Below are positions 8,100 to 15,615 of a stretch of 18,831 bases of DNA, one piece after another. The stretch lies in the NCBI GenBank assembly GCA_946482335.1, contig CAMLRG010000099.1:1-18831 (forward strand), read 5' to 3'. The notes under the pieces were generated by a model. That model saw only the letters and a list, made by a program, of their open reading frames with translations, was not told the origin of the DNA and did not search any database. Source of the stretch: an uncultured Duganella sp. Lineage in GTDB: Bacteria; Pseudomonadota; Gammaproteobacteria; Burkholderiales; Burkholderiaceae. The position numbers and the translations under genes were made by a program. Every line of letters starts with the position of its first letter. Positions within the stretch are counted from its first letter, which is position 1.

Positions 8100-9694
8100 A
8101 GAGCGATATGCCGCGGCTGCAGCTGCGCGGGGTCAGCAAGCGCTATGACAATGGCTTGCTGGCCAACGATGCCGTCGACCTGGAAGTGGCGCGCGGCGAG
8201 ATCCATGCCCTGATCGGGGAAAACGGGGCGGGCAAGTCGACCCTGATGAAAATCCTGTACGGGCTGGAACAGCCCAGCGCCGGCCAGGTCTTGCTCGATG
8301 GCCAGCCGGTGCGCTTCCGCTCGCCGCGCGCGGCCATCGCCGCCGGCGTCGGCCTGGTGCCGCAGCACGTGCAGCTGGTGCCCTCGTTCACGGTGGCGCA
8401 GAACGTGGTGCTGGGCGCGGAGCCGCTGCGCGCCGGCCTGCTGGACCACCAGGCCGCGCTGGCGGCGGTACGCGGGCTGTCCGGGCGCTATGGCCTGCAG
8501 GCCGATCCGCTGGCCGTGACCGGGACGCTGTCGTTGGGCGAACAGCAGCGCGTGGAAATCCTGAAGGCGCTGTACCGCGGCGCCACCCTGCTGCTGCTCG
8601 ACGAACCGGCCGCCGTGCTCAGCCCCGACGAGGCTGCGGCGCTGTACCGCGCGTTGCGCGGCCTGACCGGCGCCGGCCTGACGGTGCTGCTGATCACGCA
8701 CAAGCTGGCCGAAGTGCTGGAAGTGGCCGACCGCTACACCGTGCTGCGCGCCGGCCGCGTGACGGGGCGCGGCCGGTCGGCGCAGGCTTCGGCCGGCGAG
8801 CTGACCCGCCTGATCGTGGGCGGCGCGCCGCCGCCGGCGCCAGCGGCCGCGCTGCCGCGCCGCCCGGCGCCCCCCGCCGGCGGCACCGTGCGCCTGGCGG
8901 CGCGCAACCTGCGGATGTGCGATGCGGACGGCGTGGCGCGCCTGGACGGCGTGTCGCTGGAGGTGGCGGCGGGCGAGATCCTCGGCATCGCCGGCGTGGA
9001 AGGCAATGGCCAGTCCGCCCTGGCCGCGGTGCTGGGCGGTGCGGCGCTGCCGGACGGCGGCAGCATCATGCTCGACGGTGACGCGTACGGCGGGCGCGGC
9101 GTGCGGCATGCCATCGAACAGGGCGTGGCCATGGTGCCGGAAGACCGCCTGCGCGACGGCGCCGCGCCCGGCCTCAGCATCGCGGAGAACGCCATGGCCT
9201 CGTGCTACCACCGGCCGCCGCTGTCGCGCCTTGGCTGGCTGCAGCCGCAAGCGGTCCGCGCCATGGCGCAGCGCATGATCGACGGCTTCGGGGTCAAGGC
9301 GCAGGGCCCGGAGCAGCCGATCGGCGCGCTTTCCGGCGGCAACATGCAGAAGATCGTGCTGGCGCGCGCCCTGCAATCCGGGCCCAAGGTGCTGATCGCC
9401 TGCCAGCCCACGCGCGGCGTCGATATCGGCGCGGCGCGCTTTCTGCGCAGCCGGCTGGAAGCCTTGCGGCGCGACGGCGCCGCCATCGTGCTGGTGTCGG
9501 CCGACCTGGACGAAGTGCTGGAACTGTCGGACCGCATCGCCGTCATGTTCCGCGGCCGCATCGCCGGCCATTTCCGGGCGGCCCAGGCCAGTGCGCCGCT
9601 GCTGGGCGCCTATATGACCGGCGCGCGCCGCCAGCCCGGCGCTTCGGCCTGCCTGGACGCGCCATTTGCCGCCGGCGGGGAGGGCGCAGCATGA
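8096..9694 (+). CDS. ABC importer ATPase with two fused nucleotide-binding domains (NupO/RbsA type)
   Basis: 532-residue energy-coupling subunit with two tandem ABC domains, as in ribose and nucleoside importers. Domain 1 is canonical: Walker A GENGAGKST at 41-49, signature LSLGEQQ at 145-151, Walker B LLLLDEP at 165-171 with catalytic Glu170, and H-loop His202. Domain 2 has a degenerate Walker A (GVEGNGQS, 300-307, no Lys), an intact signature LSGGNMQ (412-418) and LIACQPTRGVDIG at 433-445, where the Walker B Asp-Glu is Cys-Gln. This asymmetry is usual for the BMP/NupO branch, so domain 2 is probably not the main ATPase site. A Pro/Ala-rich linker lies at about 244-262. ATGA overlaps join it to the genes on both sides. 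The QPTRG box and the neighbouring BMP protein favour nucleosides over free ribose. Confidence 0.94.
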   Translation: MKSDMPRLQLRGVSKRYDNGLLANDAVDLEVARGEIHALIGENGAGKSTLMKILYGLEQPSAGQVLLDGQPVRFRSPRAAIAAGVGLVPQHVQLVPSFTVAQNVVLGAEPLRAGLLDHQAALAAVRGLSGRYGLQADPLAVTGTLSLGEQQRVEILKALYRGATLLLLDEPAAVLSPDEAAALYRALRGLTGAGLTVLLITHKLAEVLEVADRYTVLRAGRVTGRGRSAQASAGELTRLIVGGAPPPAPAAALPRRPAPPAGGTVRLAARNLRMCDADGVARLDGVSLEVAAGEILGIAGVEGNGQSALAAVLGGAALPDGGSIMLDGDAYGGRGVRHAIEQGVAMVPEDRLRDGAAPGLSIAENAMASCYHRPPLSRLGWLQPQAVRAMAQRMIDGFGVKAQGPEQPIGALSGGNMQKIVLARALQSGPKVLIACQPTRGVDIGAARFLRSRLEALRRDGAAIVLVSADLDEVLELSDRIAVMFRGRIAGHFRAAQASAPLLGAYMTGARRQPGASACLDAPFAAGGEGAA

Positions 9695-10803
9695 CGCGGT
9701 CCGTATCCTTCGCGCCGGCCCGGCGGCCCGGCATGCGCCTGGCGCTGGCGGTGCTGGCCGGCCTGCTGGCGGGGCTGGCCATCACGGCCCTGGTGAGCCG
9801 CGAGCCGCTGCGCGCCTGGCTGGTCCTGCTGACCGGTGCGCTGCCCGAACTGCGGCAGACGGCGGACGGCTGGGAATGGCGTCGCCTGGTGCGCTTTGGC
9901 ACGGTGCTGGAAGACACGATCACCCTGAGCTGCCTGGGCCTGGCCGTGGCCCTGCCGTTCCGGGCGCGCCAGTTCACGCTGGGCGCGGACGGCCAGCTGT
10001 TCCTGGGCGCCCTGGCCGCCGCCGTGGTCGGCCTGCTGCTGCCGGCGCCGGCCTGGATCGTGCTGCCGCTGGCCTGCCTGGCCGCCATGCTGGCCGGTTT
10101 CCTGTGGGGCGGCGTCACCGGCGCCCTCAAGCTGGGCTGCAATGCCAATGAAATGGTGGCCAGCCTGATGCTGAACATGATCGCCGTCGAATGCTACCGG
10201 CTGGCCATCCTGTACTGGCTGCGCGACCCGGCGGCCGGCTTCCAGGCCACGCCGCTGCTGCCGGCGGCGGCGCAACTGCCCACCCTGATCGCCCATACCA
10301 ACGTCACCTGGATGCTGGTGGCGCTGCCGCTGGTGGTGGCCGGCGCCGCCCTGCTGCTGCAGCGCTCCACGCTGGGCTACGAAATCCGCCTGACCGGCGT
10401 GGCACCGGCCTTCGCGGCGCAGGCCGGGCTGCCGGTGCGGCGCGCCATGCTGTTGTCGATGGCCGCCGGCGGCGCCTTCGCCGGGCTGGCCGGCTTCCAC
10501 GTCGCCAATGGCCTGCTGAAACGCCTGCCGGTCGACCTCAATCCGGGGCTGGGCTTCGAGGGCTTGCTGGTGGCCCTGCTGGCGCGCCACGTGCCCTCGG
10601 CGATCCCGTGGGCCGCCCTGTTCTACGCCTGGCTGCGCGCCGGCGGACAGGCCATGGAACGCAGCACCGATGTGTCGCGCGAGGTGGTACTGGTGATCCA
10701 GGCGCTGATCATCCTGCTGGCGGTGGCCGAGCGCTGGCCGCTGCCGGCCTGGGTGGCGCGCTGGTGGCAGCCGCGCCTGGCCTTAGGGGAAGGGGCGCGA
10801 TGA
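9691..10803 (+). CDS. ABC importer permease 1 (NupP-like, BPD_transp_2 family)
   Basis: 370-residue polytopic inner-membrane protein of the branched-chain amino acid/ribose/nucleoside permease family. It starts at ATG 9691, overlapping the ATPase stop as ATGA, although the reading frame stays open far upstream inside the ATPase gene. It has an N-terminal helix near 15-35, a periplasmic stretch, and a hydrophobic core of about eight further helices. Diagnostic pieces are LGADGQLFLGALAAAVVG, FLWGGVTGALK and the coupling-helix-like CNANEMVASLMLNMIA, close to the 'NE(V/M)..ti..NYI' segment of nucleoside permeases. RSTLGYEIRLTGVAPAFAAQAG is the second conserved cytoplasmic loop. It would pair with the next gene to form a heterodimeric channel. 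Confidence 0.92.
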   Translation: MTRSVSFAPARRPGMRLALAVLAGLLAGLAITALVSREPLRAWLVLLTGALPELRQTADGWEWRRLVRFGTVLEDTITLSCLGLAVALPFRARQFTLGADGQLFLGALAAAVVGLLLPAPAWIVLPLACLAAMLAGFLWGGVTGALKLGCNANEMVASLMLNMIAVECYRLAILYWLRDPAAGFQATPLLPAAAQLPTLIAHTNVTWMLVALPLVVAGAALLLQRSTLGYEIRLTGVAPAFAAQAGLPVRRAMLLSMAAGGAFAGLAGFHVANGLLKRLPVDLNPGLGFEGLLVALLARHVPSAIPWAALFYAWLRAGGQAMERSTDVSREVVLVIQALIILLAVAERWPLPAWVARWWQPRLALGEGAR

Positions 10804-11795
10804 ACGCCGAATGGGCTGTCTTCACCGCCGCCGCCGGCGTGCTGCTGCTGGCCGTGCTGCGCGCCGCCGTCCCGATCCTGTTCGCGGCGCTGGGCGGCCT
10901 GCTGTCGGAGATGGCCGGCTGCATCAACGTGGCGCTGGAAGGCATGATGCTGGTGTCCGCCTTCTTCGGGGTGATCGGCGCCATCCACGCGCCGCAGTGG
11001 TTCCCGCAAGCGGCGCCCTGGCTGCTGCCGTGGATCGGCGCGCTGTGCGGCGTGGCCGCCGCGCTGCTGCTGGCCGCGCTGCTGTCCTGGCTGCACCTCG
11101 AATGCGGCGCCGACCTGATCGTGGCCGGCATCGCGCTCAACCTGCTGGCCGGCGGCCTCACCGTGTTCCTGCTGGCCGAGCTGGTGGGCGACAAGGGCTC
11201 CACCGCCAGCTTCGCCAGCCCGGCGCTGCCGTCGCTGCACATCCCCGGGCTGGCCGCCTGGCCCCTGCTCGACCTGCTGCTGAACGGGGAGGGCGGGCGC
11301 GGCCACCATGTGCTGCTGTACGGCGCCGCCGCCAGTTGCGCGCTGCTGTGGTTTTTCCTGGCCCATACGCGCGCCGGGCGCTGGCTGCGCGCGGCCGGCG
11401 AAAACCCCGAAGCGGCGCGCGCGGCGGGCATTCCCGTCCAGCGCCTGCGCCACGGCGCCATCCTGGCCAGCGGCCTGCTGGCCGGCCTGGGCGGGCTGTA
11501 CTTGAGCATGGGTTACCTGACCCTGTTCCAGGCCGAGATGACGGCCGGCCGCGGCTTCCTGGCGCTGGCCGCCGTGTTCCTCGGCGCCCGCCGCCTGCGC
11601 GGCGTGCTGGCGGCGGCCCTGCTGTTCGGCGCCGCGGCGGTGGCCGTCACCCGGCTGGGGGCGTATCCGCTGCCGCCGCAACTGGTGTTCATGCTGCCGC
11701 CGGCCGTCACCCTCCTGGCGCTGGCCGTCTCCGGCTGGCGCGCACAGCGCCGGCCGCGCCGGCGCCCACCATCGACTGAAAAGGAAGTACCGTGA
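10800..11795 (+). CDS. ABC importer permease 2 (NupQ-like, BPD_transp_2 family)
   Basis: 331-residue inner-membrane permease, the partner of the preceding gene and joined to it by an ATGA overlap (ATG at 10800). The first conserved block, PILFAALGGLLSEMAGCINVALEGMMLVSAFFGV, is characteristic of the second permease of BMP/nucleoside importers. CGADLIVAGIALNLLAGGLTVFLL is the coupling segment, and AGRWLRAAGENPEAARAAGIPVQRLR the conserved cytoplasmic loop. About eight to nine hydrophobic helices are visible. The C-terminus ends in a short Arg/Pro-rich cytoplasmic tail (RAQRRPRRRPP). The stop overlaps the GTG start of the glycohydrolase gene (GTGA). Confidence 0.92.
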   Translation: MNAEWAVFTAAAGVLLLAVLRAAVPILFAALGGLLSEMAGCINVALEGMMLVSAFFGVIGAIHAPQWFPQAAPWLLPWIGALCGVAAALLLAALLSWLHLECGADLIVAGIALNLLAGGLTVFLLAELVGDKGSTASFASPALPSLHIPGLAAWPLLDLLLNGEGGRGHHVLLYGAAASCALLWFFLAHTRAGRWLRAAGENPEAARAAGIPVQRLRHGAILASGLLAGLGGLYLSMGYLTLFQAEMTAGRGFLALAAVFLGARRLRGVLAAALLFGAAAVAVTRLGAYPLPPQLVFMLPPAVTLLALAVSGWRAQRRPRRRPPSTEKEVP

Positions 11796-12868
11796 ACCGC
11801 GAAATACTGCAGGACCGCATCTATGCCTCGCTTGCCCTGGCCGGCATCGGGGATGCGCTGGGCGCACCCACCGAGCAATGGAGCATCGGCGAAATCATGG
11901 CCAAGTACGGCGGCCTGGTCACCACCTTCGGCGAGCCGCCGGCCGATACTTTCGCCGGCGCCAATGCGGGGCGGCGCGGCGAAGTCACCGACGATGCCAG
12001 CCAGATGTACTACCTGGCCGGCGCGCTGGTCAAGGCGCAGGGTGCGCTGGATGCGGACGGCTGGGTGGCCTGCCTGCTGGACTGGGCCGACCACAGCCCC
12101 AAGGCGGGCTTCATGGGGCCGAGCACCGCCGGCATCGTGCAGGCGTTGCGCGAAGGCCGCGACACGTCCTTGGTGGGCGTGATCGGGACTTCCTCGCGCA
12201 AGATGACGACGGTGGGCACCACCAACGGGGCCGCCATGCGGGTGGCGCCCGCCGGCCTGCTGTACCCGGGCCGTCCCGACCTGGCGGCGCAGCAGGCGCT
12301 GGTGACCTGCCTGCCTTCGCACGACACGGAAGTGTCGATTTCCGCGGCTTGCGCGGTGGCCGGCGCCACCGCCATGGCGGTGGCCGGCGCCCCGCTGGAG
12401 CGGGTGCTGGACGGCGCGCTGGAAGGCGGGCGGCTGGGCGAGCAGCTCGCCCGGCGCCATGCGCGGCAGGTGGCCGGGCCGAGCTTCATGGCACGCCTGC
12501 AGATGGCGCTGCGCATCGCGCGCCATGCCCGCAACGACCACGATTTCCTGTTGACGATGGAGCGCGAAGTCGGCAACTCGGTGCTGGCGGCCGAATCGGT
12601 CCCGGCCGCGCTGGGTGCGGTGGCCTATGCCAACGGCGACCCGCTGCGCACCATCGCCTTGTGCGCGTCGATCGGCAACGATACCGATTCCATTGCCACC
12701 ATGGCGGGCGCCATCGTAGGCGCGCTGCGCGGCCGCGGCGCCCTGCCGCAGGACCTGCTGGCCGAATTCGTCGCCGTCAACGGCGCCGAATTCGACCTGG
12801 AGGCGATGGCGGGCGGACTGGCGCAGCTGGCGTGGCGCCACGTGGCAGGGGGCGGCGATGTTCACTAA
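11792..12868 (+). CDS. ADP-ribosylglycohydrolase-family protein, YegU-like
   Basis: 358-residue cytoplasmic enzyme of the ARH/DraG superfamily, all-helical hydrolases with a binuclear Mg or Mn centre that cleave alpha-N- or O-glycosidic bonds of ribosides. Motifs are GDALG at 20-24, the metal motif T66-D67-D68, GTTNGAAMRVAP at 142-153, and the second metal motif D297-T-D299-S300, where Ser replaces the usual Thr. Residues SHDTEVSISAA at 176-186 sit at the active-site His region. The GPST, TNGAAMR and TDDxS elements resemble, from memory, E. coli YegU more than DraG. The start is GTG at 11792 with AAAAGGAAG at 11779-11787, overlapping the permease stop. Its place between a nucleoside-type importer and two sugar kinases suggests a small-molecule riboside substrate rather than an ADP-ribosylated protein; this is inference. 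Confidence 0.88.
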   Translation: MNREILQDRIYASLALAGIGDALGAPTEQWSIGEIMAKYGGLVTTFGEPPADTFAGANAGRRGEVTDDASQMYYLAGALVKAQGALDADGWVACLLDWADHSPKAGFMGPSTAGIVQALREGRDTSLVGVIGTSSRKMTTVGTTNGAAMRVAPAGLLYPGRPDLAAQQALVTCLPSHDTEVSISAACAVAGATAMAVAGAPLERVLDGALEGGRLGEQLARRHARQVAGPSFMARLQMALRIARHARNDHDFLLTMEREVGNSVLAAESVPAALGAVAYANGDPLRTIALCASIGNDTDSIATMAGAIVGALRGRGALPQDLLAEFVAVNGAEFDLEAMAGGLAQLAWRHVAGGGDVH

Positions 12869-13781
12869 GCCGGGATGCGCGGTGCTGTGCTATGGCGACC
12901 CGTGCGCGGACGTCATGATCGGCGCCGCCCAGCCGCCGGCGCTGGGCGAGAAGGTGCTGGGGACGCCGCTGGGCACCCAGGCCGGCGGCACCACGGCGAA
13001 CGTGGCTTGCGCCCTGGCCCGGCTCGGCACGCCCAGTGCCGCATTCGGCCGCATCGGCGACGATGCGCACGGGACGCTGCTGCGCGAGTCCTTCGCCGCC
13101 TTCGGCGTGGCGACCGCCAGCCTGCGCCTGGTGCCTGGCGCGGTATCGTCCAGCGCCGTCATCATCAGCACGCCCGGCGGCGAGAAATCGGTGATCTACC
13201 AGCCGATGGCCGGCCGCCTGTTCGACCCGGCCGGACTGGCGCCAGCCGTAGCGGGCGCGCGGCTGCTGTACGCCATGCCCTACGACCTGGTCGAATTCGA
13301 AGCCGTGGCCCGCATTGCGCGTGCGGCCGGTGCGCTGGTGGCGATCGACCTGGAGGCGGCGGTGGCACCGGACTGGCAGGCCATGGAGCGGCGCGCAGCG
13401 CTGGCCGATATAGTATTCTTCAATGAATCGGGCTTCCGCGCCGGCGTCGGCTGGCCGCCTTCGCTGCTCCAGTTGCAGCGCGTGCTGGCGCTGGGGCCGG
13501 GCGTGGTGGCGGTGACGCTGGGCGAGCGCGGCGCGCTGGCTGCCACCCGCGACGGCTTTGCCGAGCAGGCCGCGTTTCCCGCGCAGGTGCTGGACACGGC
13601 CGGTGCCGGCGACTGCTTCAACGCCGCCTTCCTGCATGCCTGGCTGGGCGGCGCGGACCTGGCGCAGTCGCTGCGTTTCGGCTGCGCCGCCGCAAGCTGT
13701 GCGGTAGCGGGCTTCGGCGCGCGCGCGGCGCTGCCGGCGGCGGCGCAGGTGGCGGCCGTGCTGGCAAAGGAGGCGCCATGA
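12858..13781 (+). CDS. PfkB-family carbohydrate/nucleoside kinase, YegV-like by context
   Basis: 307-residue cytoplasmic kinase of the ribokinase/PfkB superfamily. Signature 1 is [15 protein letters not shown] at 43-57; signature 2 is DTAGAGD at 246-252 with catalytic base Asp252 and the anion hole GAG. The Mg/phosphate motif NxxE is altered: FFNESG has Asn189 but Gly192 where Glu is expected. It overlaps the glycohydrolase gene by 11 bp (ATG at 12858, stop of the upstream gene at 12866-12868), with GGGGGCGG-type upstream sequence rather than a clear Shine-Dalgarno, which fits coupled translation. Paired with an ARH-family enzyme it parallels E. coli YegU-YegV. The substrate could be ribose, a ribose derivative or the nucleoside itself; a true ribokinase follows, so a different substrate is likely. 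Confidence 0.9.
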   Translation: MFTKPGCAVLCYGDPCADVMIGAAQPPALGEKVLGTPLGTQAGGTTANVACALARLGTPSAAFGRIGDDAHGTLLRESFAAFGVATASLRLVPGAVSSSAVIISTPGGEKSVIYQPMAGRLFDPAGLAPAVAGARLLYAMPYDLVEFEAVARIARAAGALVAIDLEAAVAPDWQAMERRAALADIVFFNESGFRAGVGWPPSLLQLQRVLALGPGVVAVTLGERGALAATRDGFAEQAAFPAQVLDTAGAGDCFNAAFLHAWLGGADLAQSLRFGCAAASCAVAGFGARAALPAAAQVAAVLAKEAP

Positions 13782-14704
13782 TCATCGTGTTCGGTTCGGT
13801 CAACCTGGACCTGACGGTCCAGGCGGCGCGCGCACCGCGCGCGGGCGAAACCGTGCTGGGCGGCGCCACGGCAGCCGCACCGGGCGGCAAGGGCGCCAAC
13901 CAGGCGCACGCGGCCCGCCTGTTCGGTGCGCAAGTCGCCTTCTTCGGCGCCGTCGGCAACGATGTGTATGCCGACCAGGCGGCGGCGGGGCTGGAGGCCG
14001 CGGGCGTGGACGTGCAGGGTTTGCGCCGCGTGCAAGGCGCCAGCACGGGGCTGGCTTTCATCACGCTGGAACAGGGCGGCCAGAACCGCATCGTGGTGTC
14101 GCCCGGTGCCAACCTGGCTGCGCGCGCGCAGCAGGTGACCGATGCGCAGCTGGCCGGCGCGCGCGCCTTGCTGCTGCAGCTTGAAGTGCCGCTGGCCGAA
14201 TCGATGGCGCTGGCGCGCCGCGCGCGCGCCGCCGGCTGCCGCGTGCTGCTGAACGCTTCGCCGCTGCAGGGCGGCGAGGCGATCGATTATGGCGCCGTCG
14301 ACGTGCTGATCGTGAACGAGGGCGAACTGGCGCAACTGGCGGCCGCGATGGCGGTGCCGCCGCACGCGCCGGCGCAGCAGGCGCAGGAACTGAGCAAGCG
14401 CACCGGCTGCGACGTGCTGCTGACGCTCGGCGCCGACGGCGCCCTGCTGGCCGGGCCGCGCGGCGGCAGCGTGCGCACGGCGGCGCACCGCGTGCAGGTG
14501 GCCGATTCCACCGGCGCCGGCGATACCTTCGCCGGGGTGTTCGCGGCCGCCGGCGCGCAAGGCATGGCGCCGGCGCAGGCGCTGGCACTGGCCAACGCGG
14601 CGGCGGCCCTCAGCTGCACCGCGGCGGGCGCGCAACCGTCCCAGCCGCAGCGCAAGGCGATCGAAGAGTTTCTGGCGGCATCCGCCACAAGGAGCAATGC
14701 ATGA
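13778..14704 (+). CDS. rbsK: Ribokinase
   Basis: 308-residue cytoplasmic kinase that would convert D-ribose to ribose 5-phosphate. It carries the ribokinase hallmarks: GSVNLDL at 6-12, GGKGANQA at 36-43, intact NxxE as N180-E-G-E183, LGADG at 217-221 and DSTGAGDTF at 243-251 with catalytic Asp249. The length is normal for RbsK. A clear AAAGGAGG lies upstream of the ATG at 13778, which also overlaps the previous stop (ATGA). Coming directly before the nucleoside hydrolase gene, it would take the ribose released from nucleosides into the pentose phosphate pathway. Confidence 0.88.
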   Translation: MIIVFGSVNLDLTVQAARAPRAGETVLGGATAAAPGGKGANQAHAARLFGAQVAFFGAVGNDVYADQAAAGLEAAGVDVQGLRRVQGASTGLAFITLEQGGQNRIVVSPGANLAARAQQVTDAQLAGARALLLQLEVPLAESMALARRARAAGCRVLLNASPLQGGEAIDYGAVDVLIVNEGELAQLAAAMAVPPHAPAQQAQELSKRTGCDVLLTLGADGALLAGPRGGSVRTAAHRVQVADSTGAGDTFAGVFAAAGAQGMAPAQALALANAAAALSCTAAGAQPSQPQRKAIEEFLAASATRSNA

Positions 14705-15615
14705 CGCGCGTGATACTTGACTGCGACCCCGGCATCGACGATGCGCTGGCCCTGCTGCTGGCGGCCGGCCTGCCCGCTATCGAATTGCTGGCGGTGACGG
14801 CGGTGGCGGGCAACCGGCCGGTGGAGGTGACCGCCGCCAATGCGCGCGGCATCCTCGACCTGGCGGGGCTGCACGCCGTGCCCGTTTTCGCCGGTGCGGC
14901 CAAGCCCTTCGGCTATTGCGAGCCGCGCTGCAACCTGGTGCACGGCGCCGATGGCCTGGGCGGCGTGGCGCTGGGCCCGTCGCGGCCGGTGCAGGATGGC
15001 CACGCCGCCGTGCGCATCGCGGAATTGCTGCGCGAAGCGCCGGCCGGCAGCATCGACCTGGTGGCGGTCGGCCCGCTCACCAATGTCGCGCTGTGCGAGG
15101 CGCTGCACCCCGGGATCCTGCGCCGGGCCCGGCGCGTGCTGGTCATGGGCGGGGCGCTGCAGGTGCCGGGCAACGTGACGCCGGCCGCCGAGTTCAATTT
15201 CTACGCCGATCCCGTGGCGGCACGGATGGTGCTGGCATCCGGCGCCGAGGTCCTGCTGTTCCCGCTGGACGTGACGGGCAAGGCGGTGATGGATCCAGCA
15301 TGGATCGCCGCCTTCGGCAGTGCGCCCAATGCCTGCGGACGGACGGCGGGCGCCATGCTGGAAGCGTATGCCGCGCTGGACCCGCTGCTGCACGATGTCT
15401 GTCCGGTGGCCTGGCTGGCCGATCCTTCCCTGTTCTCCGGCGCCCCTTGCCACGTGCAGGTCGACTGGCGCGAAGGCGCCAGCGCGGGACATGTGCAGGC
15501 ATGGTTCGCGCACCGCGACGATGCGCCGGGACCGCACAATGTGCAAGCCATGCATTCGGTGCGCAATGCCGAATTGCTGGCCCTGGTGGCCGGCGCGATC
15601 GGACGCCTGCCGTGA
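14701..15615 (+). CDS. Inosine/uridine-preferring nucleoside hydrolase family enzyme
   Basis: 304-residue cytoplasmic N-ribohydrolase that splits ribonucleosides into base and ribose. The Ca-binding N-terminus D7-C-D9-P-G-I-D13-D14 varies the usual DTDPGxDD with Cys for Thr. Other motifs are VGPLTNVAL at 123-131, MGGALQVPGNVTPAAEFNFYADPVAA at 149-174 (Asn158, Glu164 and Asn166 would contact the ribose) and H231-D232-VCPVAW, with Asp232 a Ca ligand and His231 the leaving-group acid of the purine/uridine-cleaving group. The length is standard. ATGA overlap with ribokinase. The enzyme is specific for beta-ribosides in known cases, so it complements rather than duplicates the ARH-family enzyme of this operon. 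Base preference cannot be assigned from the motifs. Confidence 0.93.
   Translation: MTRVILDCDPGIDDALALLLAAGLPAIELLAVTAVAGNRPVEVTAANARGILDLAGLHAVPVFAGAAKPFGYCEPRCNLVHGADGLGGVALGPSRPVQDGHAAVRIAELLREAPAGSIDLVAVGPLTNVALCEALHPGILRRARRVLVMGGALQVPGNVTPAAEFNFYADPVAARMVLASGAEVLLFPLDVTGKAVMDPAWIAAFGSAPNACGRTAGAMLEAYAALDPLLHDVCPVAWLADPSLFSGAPCHVQVDWREGASAGHVQAWFAHRDDAPGPHNVQAMHSVRNAELLALVAGAIGRLP

Noticed and set aside
8996..9433. Degenerate Walker A and Walker B in the second ABC domain as a possible loss of function
   Set aside because: This asymmetry is normal for NupO/BMP-type double ATPases, and the first domain is fully canonical.
9202..9690. Upstream extension of the first permease frame into the ATPase gene, suggesting a longer or fused protein
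   Set aside because: The extension is compositionally Arg/Ala/Gly-rich and has no membrane segments. The ATG at 9691 gives a normal-length permease and an ATGA junction like its neighbours.
14916..15614. Upstream extension of the phytase-like lipoprotein frame
   Set aside because: It is the shadow frame of the nucleoside hydrolase. Only a start at 15612 or 15615 gives the lipoprotein signal peptide with its LAGC lipobox.
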